Part shown: positions 16,774 through 24,419 of the stretch, piece after piece
Layout of the letters: each line of letters opens with the position of its first letter
Position numbering within the stretch: position 1 is the first letter of the stretch
Assembly (NCBI RefSeq): GCF_003967035.1
Contig: NZ_AP018560.1
Span: 2,589,501-2,653,500, forward strand
Source: Aerosticca soli
GTDB taxonomy: Bacteria; Pseudomonadota; Gammaproteobacteria; Xanthomonadales; Rhodanobacteraceae
Direction: 5' to 3'
DNA: 64,000 nt
Translations under genes and position numbers: made by a program
Notes under the pieces: generated by a model
Database searches by the model: none
What the model saw: only the letters and a program-made list of their open reading frames with translations
Told to the model about the DNA's origin: nothing

Positions 16774-17258
16774 CCCGCTCGCCTCCCGATCCGACGCCGA
16801 ACTCCCGCCGTCGCGCGATCCGCATCGAGGTCGGCAACGATGCGCGCAGCTACGTCAGCGCAGGGCAGCGGGTGACCCTGGTGCCCCTGACGATCAAGCG
16901 GAGGCACAACCGCAAGCTCCTGATCCCGCCGACGCCCGAGTCCGCAGCCGCAGCCGCGGGCGGCCTGGATGCGCCGATGATCAAGACGCTCGGCAAGGCC
17001 TTCTACTGGAAGCGGCTGATCGACGAAGGCGTCTATCCGACGACCGCCGACCTGGCGCGCGCGCTGAAACTGGAGCCAGGCTGGGCGGCCGAGGTGCTGC
17101 GCATGACCCTGCTGGCCCCCGACATCGTCGAGGCCATCCTGGACGGGCGCCAGCCCCGCCATCTGAACCTGCAGACCCTGCGTGGCCGGCACGATCTGCT
17201 GCCCCGCGACTGGGCCGAACAGCGCCGGCTGCTGGGTTTTCCGCCACCGGCCCAGTGA
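16770..17258 (+). CDS. 162-residue protein of the recombinase operon, possible recombination partner
   Basis: The protein starts four bases inside the recombinase 3' end and ends just before an inserted IS91-type cassette. Residues about 66-140 (TLGKAFYWKRLIDEGVYPTT, ADLARALKLEPGWAAEVL) look like a helix-turn-helix. Proteins of this kind recur after serine recombinases in such operons. A directionality or accessory role is plausible but unproven. The native operon terminator may be the one now at 23993-24019, on the far side of the cassette. Confidence 0.65.
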   Translation: MTRSPPDPTPNSRRRAIRIEVGNDARSYVSAGQRVTLVPLTIKRRHNRKLLIPPTPESAAAAAGGLDAPMIKTLGKAFYWKRLIDEGVYPTTADLARALKLEPGWAAEVLRMTLLAPDIVEAILDGRQPRHLNLQTLRGRHDLLPRDWAEQRRLLGFPPPAQ

Positions 17259-17260
17259 CC

Positions 17261-17500
17261 GGCCGCACGGGTGCGGTGCAGGCGCGGCTTGCGCTGCGGA
17301 CGCTCGGTGGTGTCCTCGTACACGCCGTCGAGCCACAGCATGTGGAAGTGGATGTTGAGATTCAGCGCGCTGCCGAAGCGCTGGATCAGGGTCACCACGC
17401 CGCATTGCGCCGTATCCCGCGGCACGCCGGCCTGATCGGCAAGCCAACCGGCGATCACACGATGCACGATGCCCAGCACCGGGCCGATCGCCTCAGGCCA
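17261..17500 (-). pseudogene. IS91-family transposase, N-terminal/middle fragment
   Basis: Minus-strand codons read WPEAIGPVLGIVHRVIAGWL and then TLIQRFGSALNLNIHFHML, the region of an IS91-type rolling-circle transposase that carries the conserved histidines. The match stops at LHRTRA at the cassette edge. The continuation (TSAQLTELAG) is 6.7 kb away at 23966. The N-terminus before about 17500 is missing. Confidence 0.8.
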
Positions 17501-17640
17501 GGACCCAGTAGTTGGGCCGAGGCGCCGATGTCATCGCGGAACGGGCAGGACGGTAGATGATCGCGGTCGGCACGTCCCAGGATGGCAGATCGGTTCCAGG
17601 AATTTTCGGCGGGAATGGTGGGCGATTATGGCCGCGCATA

Positions 17641-18261
17641 TCAGTTCTCCCGGGTGTCGGTGGATACGAGAAGGTGACGTTCGAGATCGTCGAGTTTTTC
17701 CATTCGCCTCGAATTCAGGCGAACGGCGCGTTCGGTGTTCTGCGAAGGAAAGGCAGCAGCGTGCAGGACGTCCGACCGCATCGCTATCGTGAGATCGGCG
17801 ACGGCATTCATCACGCGCTCTCCGTCCCCGTCCGAGAGCGTGCCGTCAGCAAAACCGGACTGCAAGCTCTCCAGTACCTGCTCGAAGCTGGACACGACCC
17901 CTGCACTCGCGACCACAGCCAGCTTGTGGCTGAGAACACGCAGTTCATCGATCAGCTTCGCATCGTGCCTTGCGGTTTCCACGATCTCTGCGACCTTCTC
18001 GATGCAGGCCATGTAAATGTCGCATTGCTGCTGGAGGATGATGACCCTTCCTTCCTTGCGAAGCTCGAGATCGGTCTGGCGGTTGAGAAGCGCCGCGGTC
18101 AGAATGATCGTCACGACAGCGCCGAGAAAGATGAGCGTCATCTCCTGCGCGAAAGGCAGCGTGTCTTCGGCAAGATACATCGAGCGAAAAAGGAAAACGA
18201 TGCCGATGCCGAAGGCAGCGGCCGCAGCCGCAAGTGCCAAGTCAGGCAGGCGGTTCGACAT
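17641..18261 (-). CDS. Small integral membrane protein with a long cytoplasmic tail, unknown function
   Basis: The roughly 206-residue protein has two predicted membrane helices (residues about 8-28 and 40-60, including LIFLGAVVTIILTAALL). A helical, probably coiled tail of about 140 residues follows. Start ATG 18261 follows GAGG at a good distance; a GTG six bases earlier is also possible. I do not recognise the family. It lies between the IS91 fragment and a 56-bp repeat, outside the repeat-bounded bacteriocin cluster. It may be passenger DNA rather than part of the bacteriocin system. Confidence 0.6.
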   Translation of the reverse strand: MSNRLPDLALAAAAAAFGIGIVFLFRSMYLAEDTLPFAQEMTLIFLGAVVTIILTAALLNRQTDLELRKEGRVIILQQQCDIYMACIEKVAEIVETARHDAKLIDELRVLSHKLAVVASAGVVSSFEQVLESLQSGFADGTLSDGDGERVMNAVADLTIAMRSDVLHAAAFPSQNTERAVRLNSRRMEKLDDLERHLLVSTDTREN

Positions 18262-18354
18262 CAGCACCTCGCATTTTCGATATCAGGGGGCATGCACGGC
18301 TTTGCATCGGCGTCCGGCGCCTCTGCGTCCCGGTGCCGCAGGAAGATTGGCGTC

Positions 18355-18410
18355 GGGTATAGGAAGTTCAACCGCCCTTTTTTGCGAGTCTGGCAGGTAG
18401 GAAGCGGCCG
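18355..18410. repeat. 56-bp direct repeat, copy 1
   Basis: This segment, from GGGTATAGGAAGTTCAACCG to GGAAGCGGCCG, is identical to 22853-22908. Together they enclose the bacteriocin genes and an IS3 remnant. The second copy lies about 200 bases past the 3' end of the IS91-type transposase, where such elements keep their replication-start end. The repeat may therefore be an IS91 terminus. Confidence 0.85.
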
Positions 18411-18411
18411 G

Positions 18412-18772
18412 GGTATAACAACGTGCCGGAGTTCACCAGCCGCGCCTTCATCGCCTGGACGCAGCAACACGGTATCGTGCACATCCTGATCGAACCGGGC
18501 TGCCCGACGCAAAACGGCTACATCGAAAGCTTCAACGGCAAGTTCCGCGACGAGTGCCTCAACGAGCATTGGTTCATCTCGCTCGCCCAAGCTCGCGACG
18601 TCATCGCCGACTGGCGACGTGACTACAACGAGGTTCGACCTCACAGCAGTTGCGGTCGCATCCCACCAGCGCAGTTCGCCGCCAACCACCGAACACAACA
18701 ACCCAGCAACGAAGTACCCTTCAACCCCGGACTTTGCCAGTAATCACTGGTACGACCTGCGGGGGCAGGTCA
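18412..18772 (+). pseudogene. IS3-family transposase (OrfB) C-terminal remnant with right end
   Basis: The frame reads PEFTSRAFIAWTQQHGI, then PGCPTQNGYIESFNGKFRDE with the catalytic glutamate, then RRDYNEVRPHSSCGRIPPAQ. This is the last third of an IS3 integrase-type transposase. The rest is missing; it abuts the 56-bp repeat. GGGGGCAGGTCA at 18761-18772 looks like the right terminal repeat. Confidence 0.85.
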
Positions 18773-18875
18773 TATGGCGGGCACGCATCGCTCGTCGATG
18801 TCACATGGCGGCAACTGATCAGACCTTCCCTAGAAGTCACTTTTTTCTTCGAGATCGGCTTCGTCATCGCATCTC

Positions 18876-19079
18876 TCAATTTCCATCTTTCCTGTGCAAA
18901 AATATTGCTCTTGCAACCAAGGGGGCCACTATAGCCACAAAAACAAGCGCAACCAAAATTGAAAAATTATTATTTATATACATCCTCAAGAAAAAGAAAA
19001 TCATAATATCCATCATGAATATGGCAATCATCGTTCCAAGAAGCAACGCCCCAAATTTGCCTCCCGAGATCTTGTTCAT
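18876..19079 (-). CDS. 67-residue membrane protein, candidate bacteriocin immunity protein
   Basis: The protein has two hydrophobic spans (ALLLGTMIAIFMMDIMIFFF and ILVALVFVAIVAPLVARAIF) and a short basic tail ending HRKDGN. ATG 19079 has a strong AAGGAGG site. It directly follows the precursor peptide gene, from which it is separated by a strong hairpin, the usual place for an immunity gene. The local DNA is much richer in A+T than the surroundings, which suggests a separate origin. The immunity role is inferred from position and size; no family is recognised. Confidence 0.6.
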   Translation of the reverse strand: MNKISGGKFGALLLGTMIAIFMMDIMIFFFLRMYINNNFSILVALVFVAIVAPLVARAIFLHRKDGN

Positions 19080-19111
19080 GAATCCTCCTTAACAACCCTT
19101 GGAATTAAACA

Positions 19112-19141
19112 GCGCTGGCCATGTATCAACATGGCCAGCGC
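19112..19141 (-). promoter_or_regulatory. Strong intergenic hairpin after the bacteriocin precursor
   Basis: GCGCTGGCCATGT and its exact complement form a 13-bp stem around a 4-nt loop, starting 12 bases past the precursor stop codon. The T-run after it on the minus strand is weak (TGTTTAATT). It could partly stop transcription or protect the upstream mRNA, raising precursor output relative to the downstream gene. Confidence 0.6.
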
Positions 19142-19152
19142 CCACACACTCG

Positions 19153-19347
19153 CTATTTCTCAAGCAGATGGCTTGTCGCAATAAACGCGCCAGCAAGGCC
19201 AAGTCCAACAGCTCCAGCCACAAGCACAGGCGCTCCGACCAAACCCAATCCCACACCTGCTACCGTTCCAACCCAAGCCTCGGCGATATCAAGAGCCAAC
19301 ATACCACCGTTGACCTGACCAACTTCATGCATAGTCAATTCTTTCAT
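19153..19347 (-). CDS. Double-glycine-leader bacteriocin (class II microcin-like) precursor
   Basis: The 64-residue product has the leader MKELTMHEVGQVNGG, with the expected hydrophobic residues at -4, -7 and -12 relative to the Gly-Gly cut. The 49-residue core starts MLALDIAEAWVGTVAGVGLG and is rich in Gly, Ala and Val with GxxxG-like repeats, typical of membrane-active class II bacteriocins. It has no cysteine. ATG 19347 is preferred over GTG 19350 for its AAAAGGAG site, which overlaps the exporter 3' end. The exporter upstream has the matching C39 leader peptidase. Target range cannot be read from the sequence. Confidence 0.82.
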   Translation of the reverse strand: MKELTMHEVGQVNGGMLALDIAEAWVGTVAGVGLGLVGAPVLVAGAVGLGLAGAFIATSHLLEK

Positions 19348-19353
19348 CACTCG

Positions 19354-21561
19354 TCACTCCTTTTGTACGCCGGATATATCCGCCGCTCCGGCTTCAGCTT
19401 TGCCAATCGCCACATCTACGGTTTGGCAAACTTTGGCTTGCGTATCAACTAGGGCAAGCATTCTGTCCGCGCTGGCCATCGTTTCCAGCCGATGCGCAAT
19501 AATGATTCGCGTAAGCGCTAAATGCTGTATGGTGGTACTTATCAATCGCTCACGCTCCACATCCAGATGACTGGTCGCCTCGTCAAGGACCAGCAGCTTC
19601 GGTTGCCGATACAGCGCCCGCGCCAGAATCACCCGCTGCTTCTGTCCGCCAGACAGGCTGGAACCCATGTCGCCCACCAGGCTCTGGTAACCCATCGGCA
19701 TCCGCACGATGTCCTCGTGAATCGCCGCCATCTGCGCCGCCGCCACGATCCGCTCCATCGATGCCTCCGGATCGAAGAAGCTGACGTTGTCGGCGATGGA
19801 GCCGGCGAAGAGCTGATCGTCCTGCATCACCGCGCTGGCCCACTGGCGATAGGTGTCCAGGCCTAGCTTGCGGATGTCTATGCCGCCGAACAGTACTTCG
19901 CCTTCGGTAGGCTCGAGCAGACCAAGCACGATCTTCGCCAAGGTGGTCTTGCCGCAGCCGCTGGGACCGGTGATCGCCACCGACTCGCCCGCTTCGATGC
20001 GCAGGTTGCAGTGCCTCAGGATCCACGGCTCACCCTCGGCATAGCGGAAGCTGACGTTGCGCAGTTCCACGCTGGCCTCGGGAGCGGGGCCCGTCCAGGC
20101 GGTCTCGGCCCGCGGCTCCGGTGCAGTCAGGGCAACGTCCGCCACCCGTTCGGCATGCAGCCGCAGCATGCGGAAGTCCGTCCACTTGTCGACCAACCCC
20201 GCTGCCCGGCTGGTGAACTGGTCCGCGTAGGCGATGAACGCCACCAGCATGCCGGCCGAGAACTCGTTCCTGAGCGCCAACGCGGCGGCAATCCAGATCA
20301 ACGCCACCCGCCCCAGCCCGAACATCAACTGGTTGCCCAACGCGAAGGCGATGGTGAGCCGCTGGACGCCGATATCGCGGTTGGTGGCGGCGACAGTAGC
20401 GTTGGCATAGCGCGCCAGCCGCTCGTCCTGCTTGTTGGCCAGTTTGACGGGCATGGCACCGCGGATAGATTCCAGCAATTCGCTCTGCTGACGCGCGGCA
20501 TAGACGATCTGTTCCTCGCTGGCCCGACGCAGTGGCCCGAACCACAACCAGCGTGCCAAGCCATAGGCCAGGAACAGCCCCAGCACCACTAGCGTCAGCC
20601 ATGCGCTGTAGAAAGCCATCACCACCAGCGTGACCAGCGACATCAACCCGTCCAGCAGGGAACCGACGAACTGCGTGGTCAGGGTTTTCTGGATGGTCTG
20701 GATGGAGCCGAAGCGCGACACCACGTCGCCCACGTGGCGCTTCTCGAACCAGTCCAGCGGCAGCCGCATCAGGTGGCCGAACAGGTTGCCGGCCCATTGC
20801 ACGTTGAGCGTGGCGCCCAGCCAGGTCACCGCCCACGAACGCGCGGCGGTGACCAGCGCCGACAGGATCGCCAGCGCGCCAAAACCCAGACCCAGCAAAG
20901 TAAGCAGGTCGCGGTCGGCCGAGACCAGCACCTGGTCCAGTACCCATTGAAGGTAGAACGGCGCGGCCAATGCGAAAACTTCCAGCGCCAGCGCCAACAT
21001 CAGGATCTGCGCCAGCGCGGGCGCCAGGCCCTGCACCTTGCCTGTGAGCGCACGCAGCGAGACCGCCTGCCGTTCGCGCACCGGCGCGAAGTCGGCGGCT
21101 GGCGACAGTTCCAGCGCTACGCCGGTGAAATGATCGGACACCTCGCGCATGCCCAACTTGCGGACTCCGCCCGCCGGATCGTGGATAACGATGCCGCGAC
21201 GCGCGACGCGCTTGAGTACGACGAAATGGTTGAGGTCCCAATGCAGCACGCAGGGGGTGCGCAACTGCGCCAGATCGTCGAGATCCAGCTTCAGCGGGCG
21301 ACAAACGAAACCGAGCTTTCCGGCCATCTCCATCAGCCGGGCCAGGGTCACGCCCTTGAGCGAAGCGACGAAGCGCCGGCGCAAGCTGGCCAGGTCCATG
21401 TCGTGGCCGTGGTAGTTCGCCACCATCGCCAGGCAGGCCAGGCCGCATTCGGCCGCTTCCGTCTGCAACAGCATCGGCAAGCGGCGCGACCAGCCGAATT
21501 GCAGACGGGTATGTATACCCGCGCTGGCGGCCGTCGAGCTGGACTGCGCACCGTCAGCCAT
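19354..21561 (-). CDS. Peptidase-containing ABC transporter (C39 family) for bacteriocin maturation and export
   Basis: The 735-residue inner-membrane protein has three parts. An N-terminal C39 peptidase (residues 30-165) shows TEAAECGLACLAMV with Cys39, LHWDLNHFVVLKRV with His112, and Asp128. A six-helix transporter domain spans about 185-480. The nucleotide-binding domain has Walker A GPSGCGKTT near 531, signature LSGGQKQR, Walker B LLVLDEATSHLD and the switch histidine in IIIAHR. It would cut the precursor after Gly-Gly and pump the core out with the HlyD adaptor and an outer-membrane channel encoded elsewhere. It overlaps the adaptor gene by eight bases. Confidence 0.93.
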   Translation of the reverse strand: MADGAQSSSTAASAGIHTRLQFGWSRRLPMLLQTEAAECGLACLAMVANYHGHDMDLASLRRRFVASLKGVTLARLMEMAGKLGFVCRPLKLDLDDLAQLRTPCVLHWDLNHFVVLKRVARRGIVIHDPAGGVRKLGMREVSDHFTGVALELSPAADFAPVRERQAVSLRALTGKVQGLAPALAQILMLALALEVFALAAPFYLQWVLDQVLVSADRDLLTLLGLGFGALAILSALVTAARSWAVTWLGATLNVQWAGNLFGHLMRLPLDWFEKRHVGDVVSRFGSIQTIQKTLTTQFVGSLLDGLMSLVTLVVMAFYSAWLTLVVLGLFLAYGLARWLWFGPLRRASEEQIVYAARQQSELLESIRGAMPVKLANKQDERLARYANATVAATNRDIGVQRLTIAFALGNQLMFGLGRVALIWIAAALALRNEFSAGMLVAFIAYADQFTSRAAGLVDKWTDFRMLRLHAERVADVALTAPEPRAETAWTGPAPEASVELRNVSFRYAEGEPWILRHCNLRIEAGESVAITGPSGCGKTTLAKIVLGLLEPTEGEVLFGGIDIRKLGLDTYRQWASAVMQDDQLFAGSIADNVSFFDPEASMERIVAAAQMAAIHEDIVRMPMGYQSLVGDMGSSLSGGQKQRVILARALYRQPKLLVLDEATSHLDVERERLISTTIQHLALTRIIIAHRLETMASADRMLALVDTQAKVCQTVDVAIGKAEAGAADISGVQKE

Positions 21562-22825
21562 GCGCCTGCCCTCCCAACCGGTGGCCGATGCCGTACAGCG
21601 GCTCGAACACCCATTCGATCAGGCGCCGCCGTTCCATCAGAATGTCCGCCTCCACTGCCATGCCCGGCTTGACCGGCTCGGCCTTGCCGTAGGCCATGAC
21701 GCGCTGGCTGTCCAGCGCTACCTGGACCCGGTACAGCGGCTCCTTTGCCTGCTCGCCGACCAGGGCCGCCACTTCCGAGGGCGCCAGGGCGCTGCGCGAG
21801 ACGTCGTCCACGCGCCCGTACTGCTGCCCGAACTTTTGATAGGGAAATGCCTGGTAGCGCAGCACTACCCGGTTGCCCGGGGCGATGAAACCGATCGCCC
21901 GGCTGGGCACCAATAGCTGCGCCTGCAAGGTCGCGCCGGCCGGCAGCAGCGAAAGCAGCGGCTGCCCGGCGCTCACCATCTGCCCTTCCTTGAACAGCAC
22001 GGCCGACACCACCCCGTCGCGCGGCGCGCGCAGCACCACCGCTCGCGCCATCTCGTTCTGCGCCATGGACTGGAGGACGGACGCCAATTGCCGTTCGGTC
22101 TCGTTGCGCTTGGCCGCCGCTTCCAGCGGCAATTGCGAGAGTGCCTGGCGAGCGGCCTCCAGTTGCTGCCGCGTATCCAACTGCTGACGGACGAGAGCCT
22201 TGTACTGCGTCTGCGCGTCGAGCAGCGCCGTGCGCTGCTGTTGCACCTGCAAGATCGATACGTAGCCCTTGGCGGACAGCGGTTCGATGCGTTCCAGCAA
22301 TTGCCGGTTGCTGGTGACCTGCTGTTGCTGAAAATCCAGCTGGCCGGCGATCTGGTCGAGCTGGGCGCTCAACAGCCCGATCTTGGCCTTGAGCGCCGCT
22401 GCCTGCTGCTTGACCAATACCTGCTGCTCGTCCAGGTCCGAGGCCAGCCGCGTGCGCTGGATTTCGAGCTGCTGGCCCACCAAGGCGTGCGTGCTGCCGA
22501 GCGCCGCGCTGTCCTGATCGCCGGCAAGCTCGAGCAGGGCCTCCCCTGCCTTGACGGGCTGGCCGTCGCGCACGCGCAGCCGCACTACGGTACCGGCAGT
22601 GGGCGCGGCAACGTTCAACAAGCCTGCGCTGGGTACCAGCTGACCGGCCACCGTCTCGCGGCGGGTATAGGAACCGAGAAAAAGAAATAGCAGCAACGCC
22701 GTGGCGACCGACAGCGCCAAGGCCGTGAGCAGCCAGCGCGACAACGGCGCCGCCATCACGATGGAGCCCAGCCATTCCCCGCGCCGGACCTCCACGACTT
22801 CCTTGCGAAACAACGTCCCCGACAT
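21554..22825 (-). CDS. HlyD-family periplasmic adaptor of the bacteriocin exporter (CvaA-like)
   Basis: The protein of about 423 residues has one N-terminal membrane helix (LLTALALSVATALLLFLFLG). A lipoyl-like segment follows (VAAPTAGTVVRLRVRDGQPV), then a long coiled coil rich in Gln and Leu (about 100-240), a second lipoyl half (VLRAPRDGVVSAVLFKEGQM) and a beta-barrel domain. Start ATG 22825 has GGGGAG nine bases upstream; a TTG start at 22843 would add six residues. It links the C39 ABC exporter to an outer-membrane channel such as TolC. It is the first gene of the minus-strand bacteriocin operon. Confidence 0.9.
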   Translation of the reverse strand: MSGTLFRKEVVEVRRGEWLGSIVMAAPLSRWLLTALALSVATALLLFLFLGSYTRRETVAGQLVPSAGLLNVAAPTAGTVVRLRVRDGQPVKAGEALLELAGDQDSAALGSTHALVGQQLEIQRTRLASDLDEQQVLVKQQAAALKAKIGLLSAQLDQIAGQLDFQQQQVTSNRQLLERIEPLSAKGYVSILQVQQQRTALLDAQTQYKALVRQQLDTRQQLEAARQALSQLPLEAAAKRNETERQLASVLQSMAQNEMARAVVLRAPRDGVVSAVLFKEGQMVSAGQPLLSLLPAGATLQAQLLVPSRAIGFIAPGNRVVLRYQAFPYQKFGQQYGRVDDVSRSALAPSEVAALVGEQAKEPLYRVQVALDSQRVMAYGKAEPVKPGMAVEADILMERRRLIEWVFEPLYGIGHRLGGQAHG

Positions 22826-22830
22826 GCCTA

Positions 22831-22848
22831 CGTACTCCCCCAAGTACG
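22831..22848 (-). promoter_or_regulatory. Hairpin presenting the ribosome site of the HlyD gene
   Basis: CGTACT and AGTACG pair perfectly around the loop TGGGGG, whose G-run overlaps the likely ribosome site of ATG 22825. The structure lies between the 56-bp repeat and the first gene of the bacteriocin operon. It could be an operator or a translational control element. Confidence 0.4.
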
Positions 22849-22852
22849 GTTT

Positions 22853-22908
22853 GGGTATAGGAAGTTCAACCGCCCTTTTTTGCGAGTCTGGCAGGTAGGA
22901 AGCGGCCG
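22853..22908. repeat. 56-bp direct repeat, copy 2
   Basis: This segment is identical to 18355-18410. It lies immediately upstream of the bacteriocin operon and about 200 bases beyond the stop of the IS91-type transposase fragment. The 200 bases between (22909-23108) contain a doubled GGGCACAGATC and no gene. Confidence 0.85.
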
Positions 22909-23108
22909 CGCAAGCGCCGCTTTGGGCACAGATCGGGCACAGATCGGGGGTTCATGCGTGGGTTTTCGACATCGCGGGGCCACGCAGCGGCTCAGTGCGT
23001 AGCCATTTCTCACCGAATCCCGGCACAGGGCCGAGCGCAGCCCTGCGGGGTCGTGGCCGCATCGGATCGGATTCTGCTTTCGCTTCCGGTTGAGTGGCCG
23101 GCACCTCG

Positions 23109-23966
23109 TCACGCGGCCGGCGGCGGGGCGCGCGCTGCGGGCCGGTAGTGCGCTTGCTCCAGCGCGCCGTGCTTCTCGAAGTGGGCGAGGATGGCGCGGA
23201 TGGCGGTGGGTTCCTCGATGCTGGCGACGATCCGTACCGCGCCGCCGCAGTGGGCGCAGGTGGTGACGTCGATGGAAAAGACCCGCTTGAGCCGTTGCGC
23301 CCAGCTCATCGCACGGCGCTTCTGCTCGGGGCTGCGCGGCTCGTCGTGGGCGCTTGCGTCCACTGGCGCCGCATCGCCCGCAGGCCGCTTGCCGCGCCCC
23401 GATGGCGTCACCTGCGCGCGCAGATTCGCGTTCGGGGCGAATACGCCGTGGAAGCGGGTGAGATGCGCGCGTGGCGGCGGGACCAGTGCCGCCAGCTTGG
23501 CGATGAAGTCCACCGCATCCCATTCGACATGCGTGGTCCCATTGCGCCACGGCGTCTTGAGCTGATACCGCACCCTACCCTGCGATGAGATCGATAGCCG
23601 CTGCTCGCTGATCGCCGGGCGCGTGATGTAGCGGCACAGCTTTTCGAGCTTGTGGCTCTCGTGTGCTTCCGCGGCCACGCCGGCATGCAGCGAGAAGCCG
23701 CCGACCTTGCCGGCGTCGCCGTCCAGAGAACCCGCATCACCGGGTAGCGTTTTCAGGGTGACGACCTTGCGGCCAGCGTCGCGACCGGTGGCGATGCGGT
23801 AGGTGATCGAACTCATCCGCAGCGCGTCCATGCCGTCGTCGCTACCCGCGCTGTCGGACAGAAACACGGATTCGTCCTCGCCTTCCAGCCAGCCTTTGCG
23901 CGTCAGGTGCCGGCACACGCGATGCGCGATGGTGCCGGCCAGTTCCGTCAGTTGCGCCGATGTGGG
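23109..23966 (-). pseudogene. IS91-family transposase, C-terminal fragment
   Basis: Codons from TSAQLTELAGTIAHRVCRHL to the C-terminus match the latter part of an IS91-type transposase. They include KLEKLCRYITRPAISEQRLS and LTRFHGVFAPNANLRAQV, plus CAHCGGAVRIVASIE near the end. The upstream frame beyond 23966 is unrelated sequence. The missing middle is at 17261-17500. Confidence 0.85.
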
Positions 23967-23992
23967 CCGCTGACCATCCCCCTGTCCCCAAG

Positions 23993-24019
23993 AACGGCGA
24001 GCCGCGTGCTCGCCGTTTT
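23993..24019 (+). terminator. Rho-independent terminator
   Basis: AACGGCGAG (23993-24001) pairs with CTCGCCGTT (24009-24017) and runs into TTTT. It probably ended the recombinase operon before the cassette inserted, and it still insulates the early operon. Confidence 0.85.
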
Positions 24020-24038
24020 GGCATGGACGCGTGCGGAT

Positions 24039-24095
24039 TGGCGAACCCGAAGTTTGCGCGTGGTTCGCCATTGCGTCCCTCGTATGTTCGCCACC
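24039..24095. promoter_or_regulatory. Candidate operator of the early replication operon
   Basis: TGGCGAACC (24039-24047) and GGTTCGCCA (24062-24070) are a perfect inverted repeat with a 14-bp spacer. A third half-site, TTCGCCACC, begins at about 24087. The array lies after a terminator and 50-100 bases before the first early gene, where a repressor would act. An AGGAGG ribosome site precedes ATG 24145. Confidence 0.45.
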
Positions 24096-24144
24096 CGAAG
24101 CCTGCAATGACACCTGTTCCTCAACAGCGTCATAGGAGGCTTCC

Positions 24145-24408
24145 ATGCCGACAACGGCAAGCACCATCACCCGGTCGCCGGTCGATGCGATCAACGGTCT
24201 GTCTCCCGGCGATCGTCGGGTCCTCAACGAGAACGAGCTCGCGCAGCGCTGGGGCCTGAGCCCCAAGACCCTGCAGCGCTGGCGCAGCGAAGGGCGTGGC
24301 CCGCGCTACCTGAAGCTGTCCAAGCGCGTCAGCTACCCCCTGGAGTCGGTCATCGAGTTCGAGCGTGGTGCCCTGCACGACTCGACCTCCGAGCGCGCGG
24401 CGCGCTGA
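24145..24408 (+). CDS. AlpA/excisionase-like HTH DNA-binding protein
   Basis: The 87-residue protein carries NENELAQRWGLSPKTLQRWR followed by GRGPRYLKLSKRVSYPLESV, a MerR/AlpA-type winged helix pattern. AlpA-like proteins act as excisionases or as activators of prophage genes. It opens the early operon just behind the candidate operator. An excisionase role alongside the serine recombinase is possible, but such HTH proteins usually assist tyrosine integrases. Confidence 0.75.
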   Translation: MPTTASTITRSPVDAINGLSPGDRRVLNENELAQRWGLSPKTLQRWRSEGRGPRYLKLSKRVSYPLESVIEFERGALHDSTSERAAR

Positions 24409-24419
24409 AGGGGGATGCG

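Larger units (their letters stand above)
17261..23970. mobile_element. Inserted cassette: permuted IS91 fragments around a bacteriocin cluster
   Basis: The 6.7-kb insert separates the recombinase operon from a terminator and the early operon. It is bordered outside by TGACC at 17256-17260 and again at 23971-23975, and inside by GGCCGC at both ends (17261-17266 and 23965-23970). IS91-type transposase fragments at its two ends lie on the same strand, but the N-terminal piece is downstream of the C-terminal piece. This is the order expected if a circular molecule was opened within the transposase gene. Confidence 0.6.

Noticed and set aside
18876-19079. Second bacteriocin precursor, because of SGG near the start of the 67-residue protein
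   Set aside because: The segment before the Gly-Gly is only six residues, too short for a leader, and the protein is mostly two membrane helices; an immunity role fits better.
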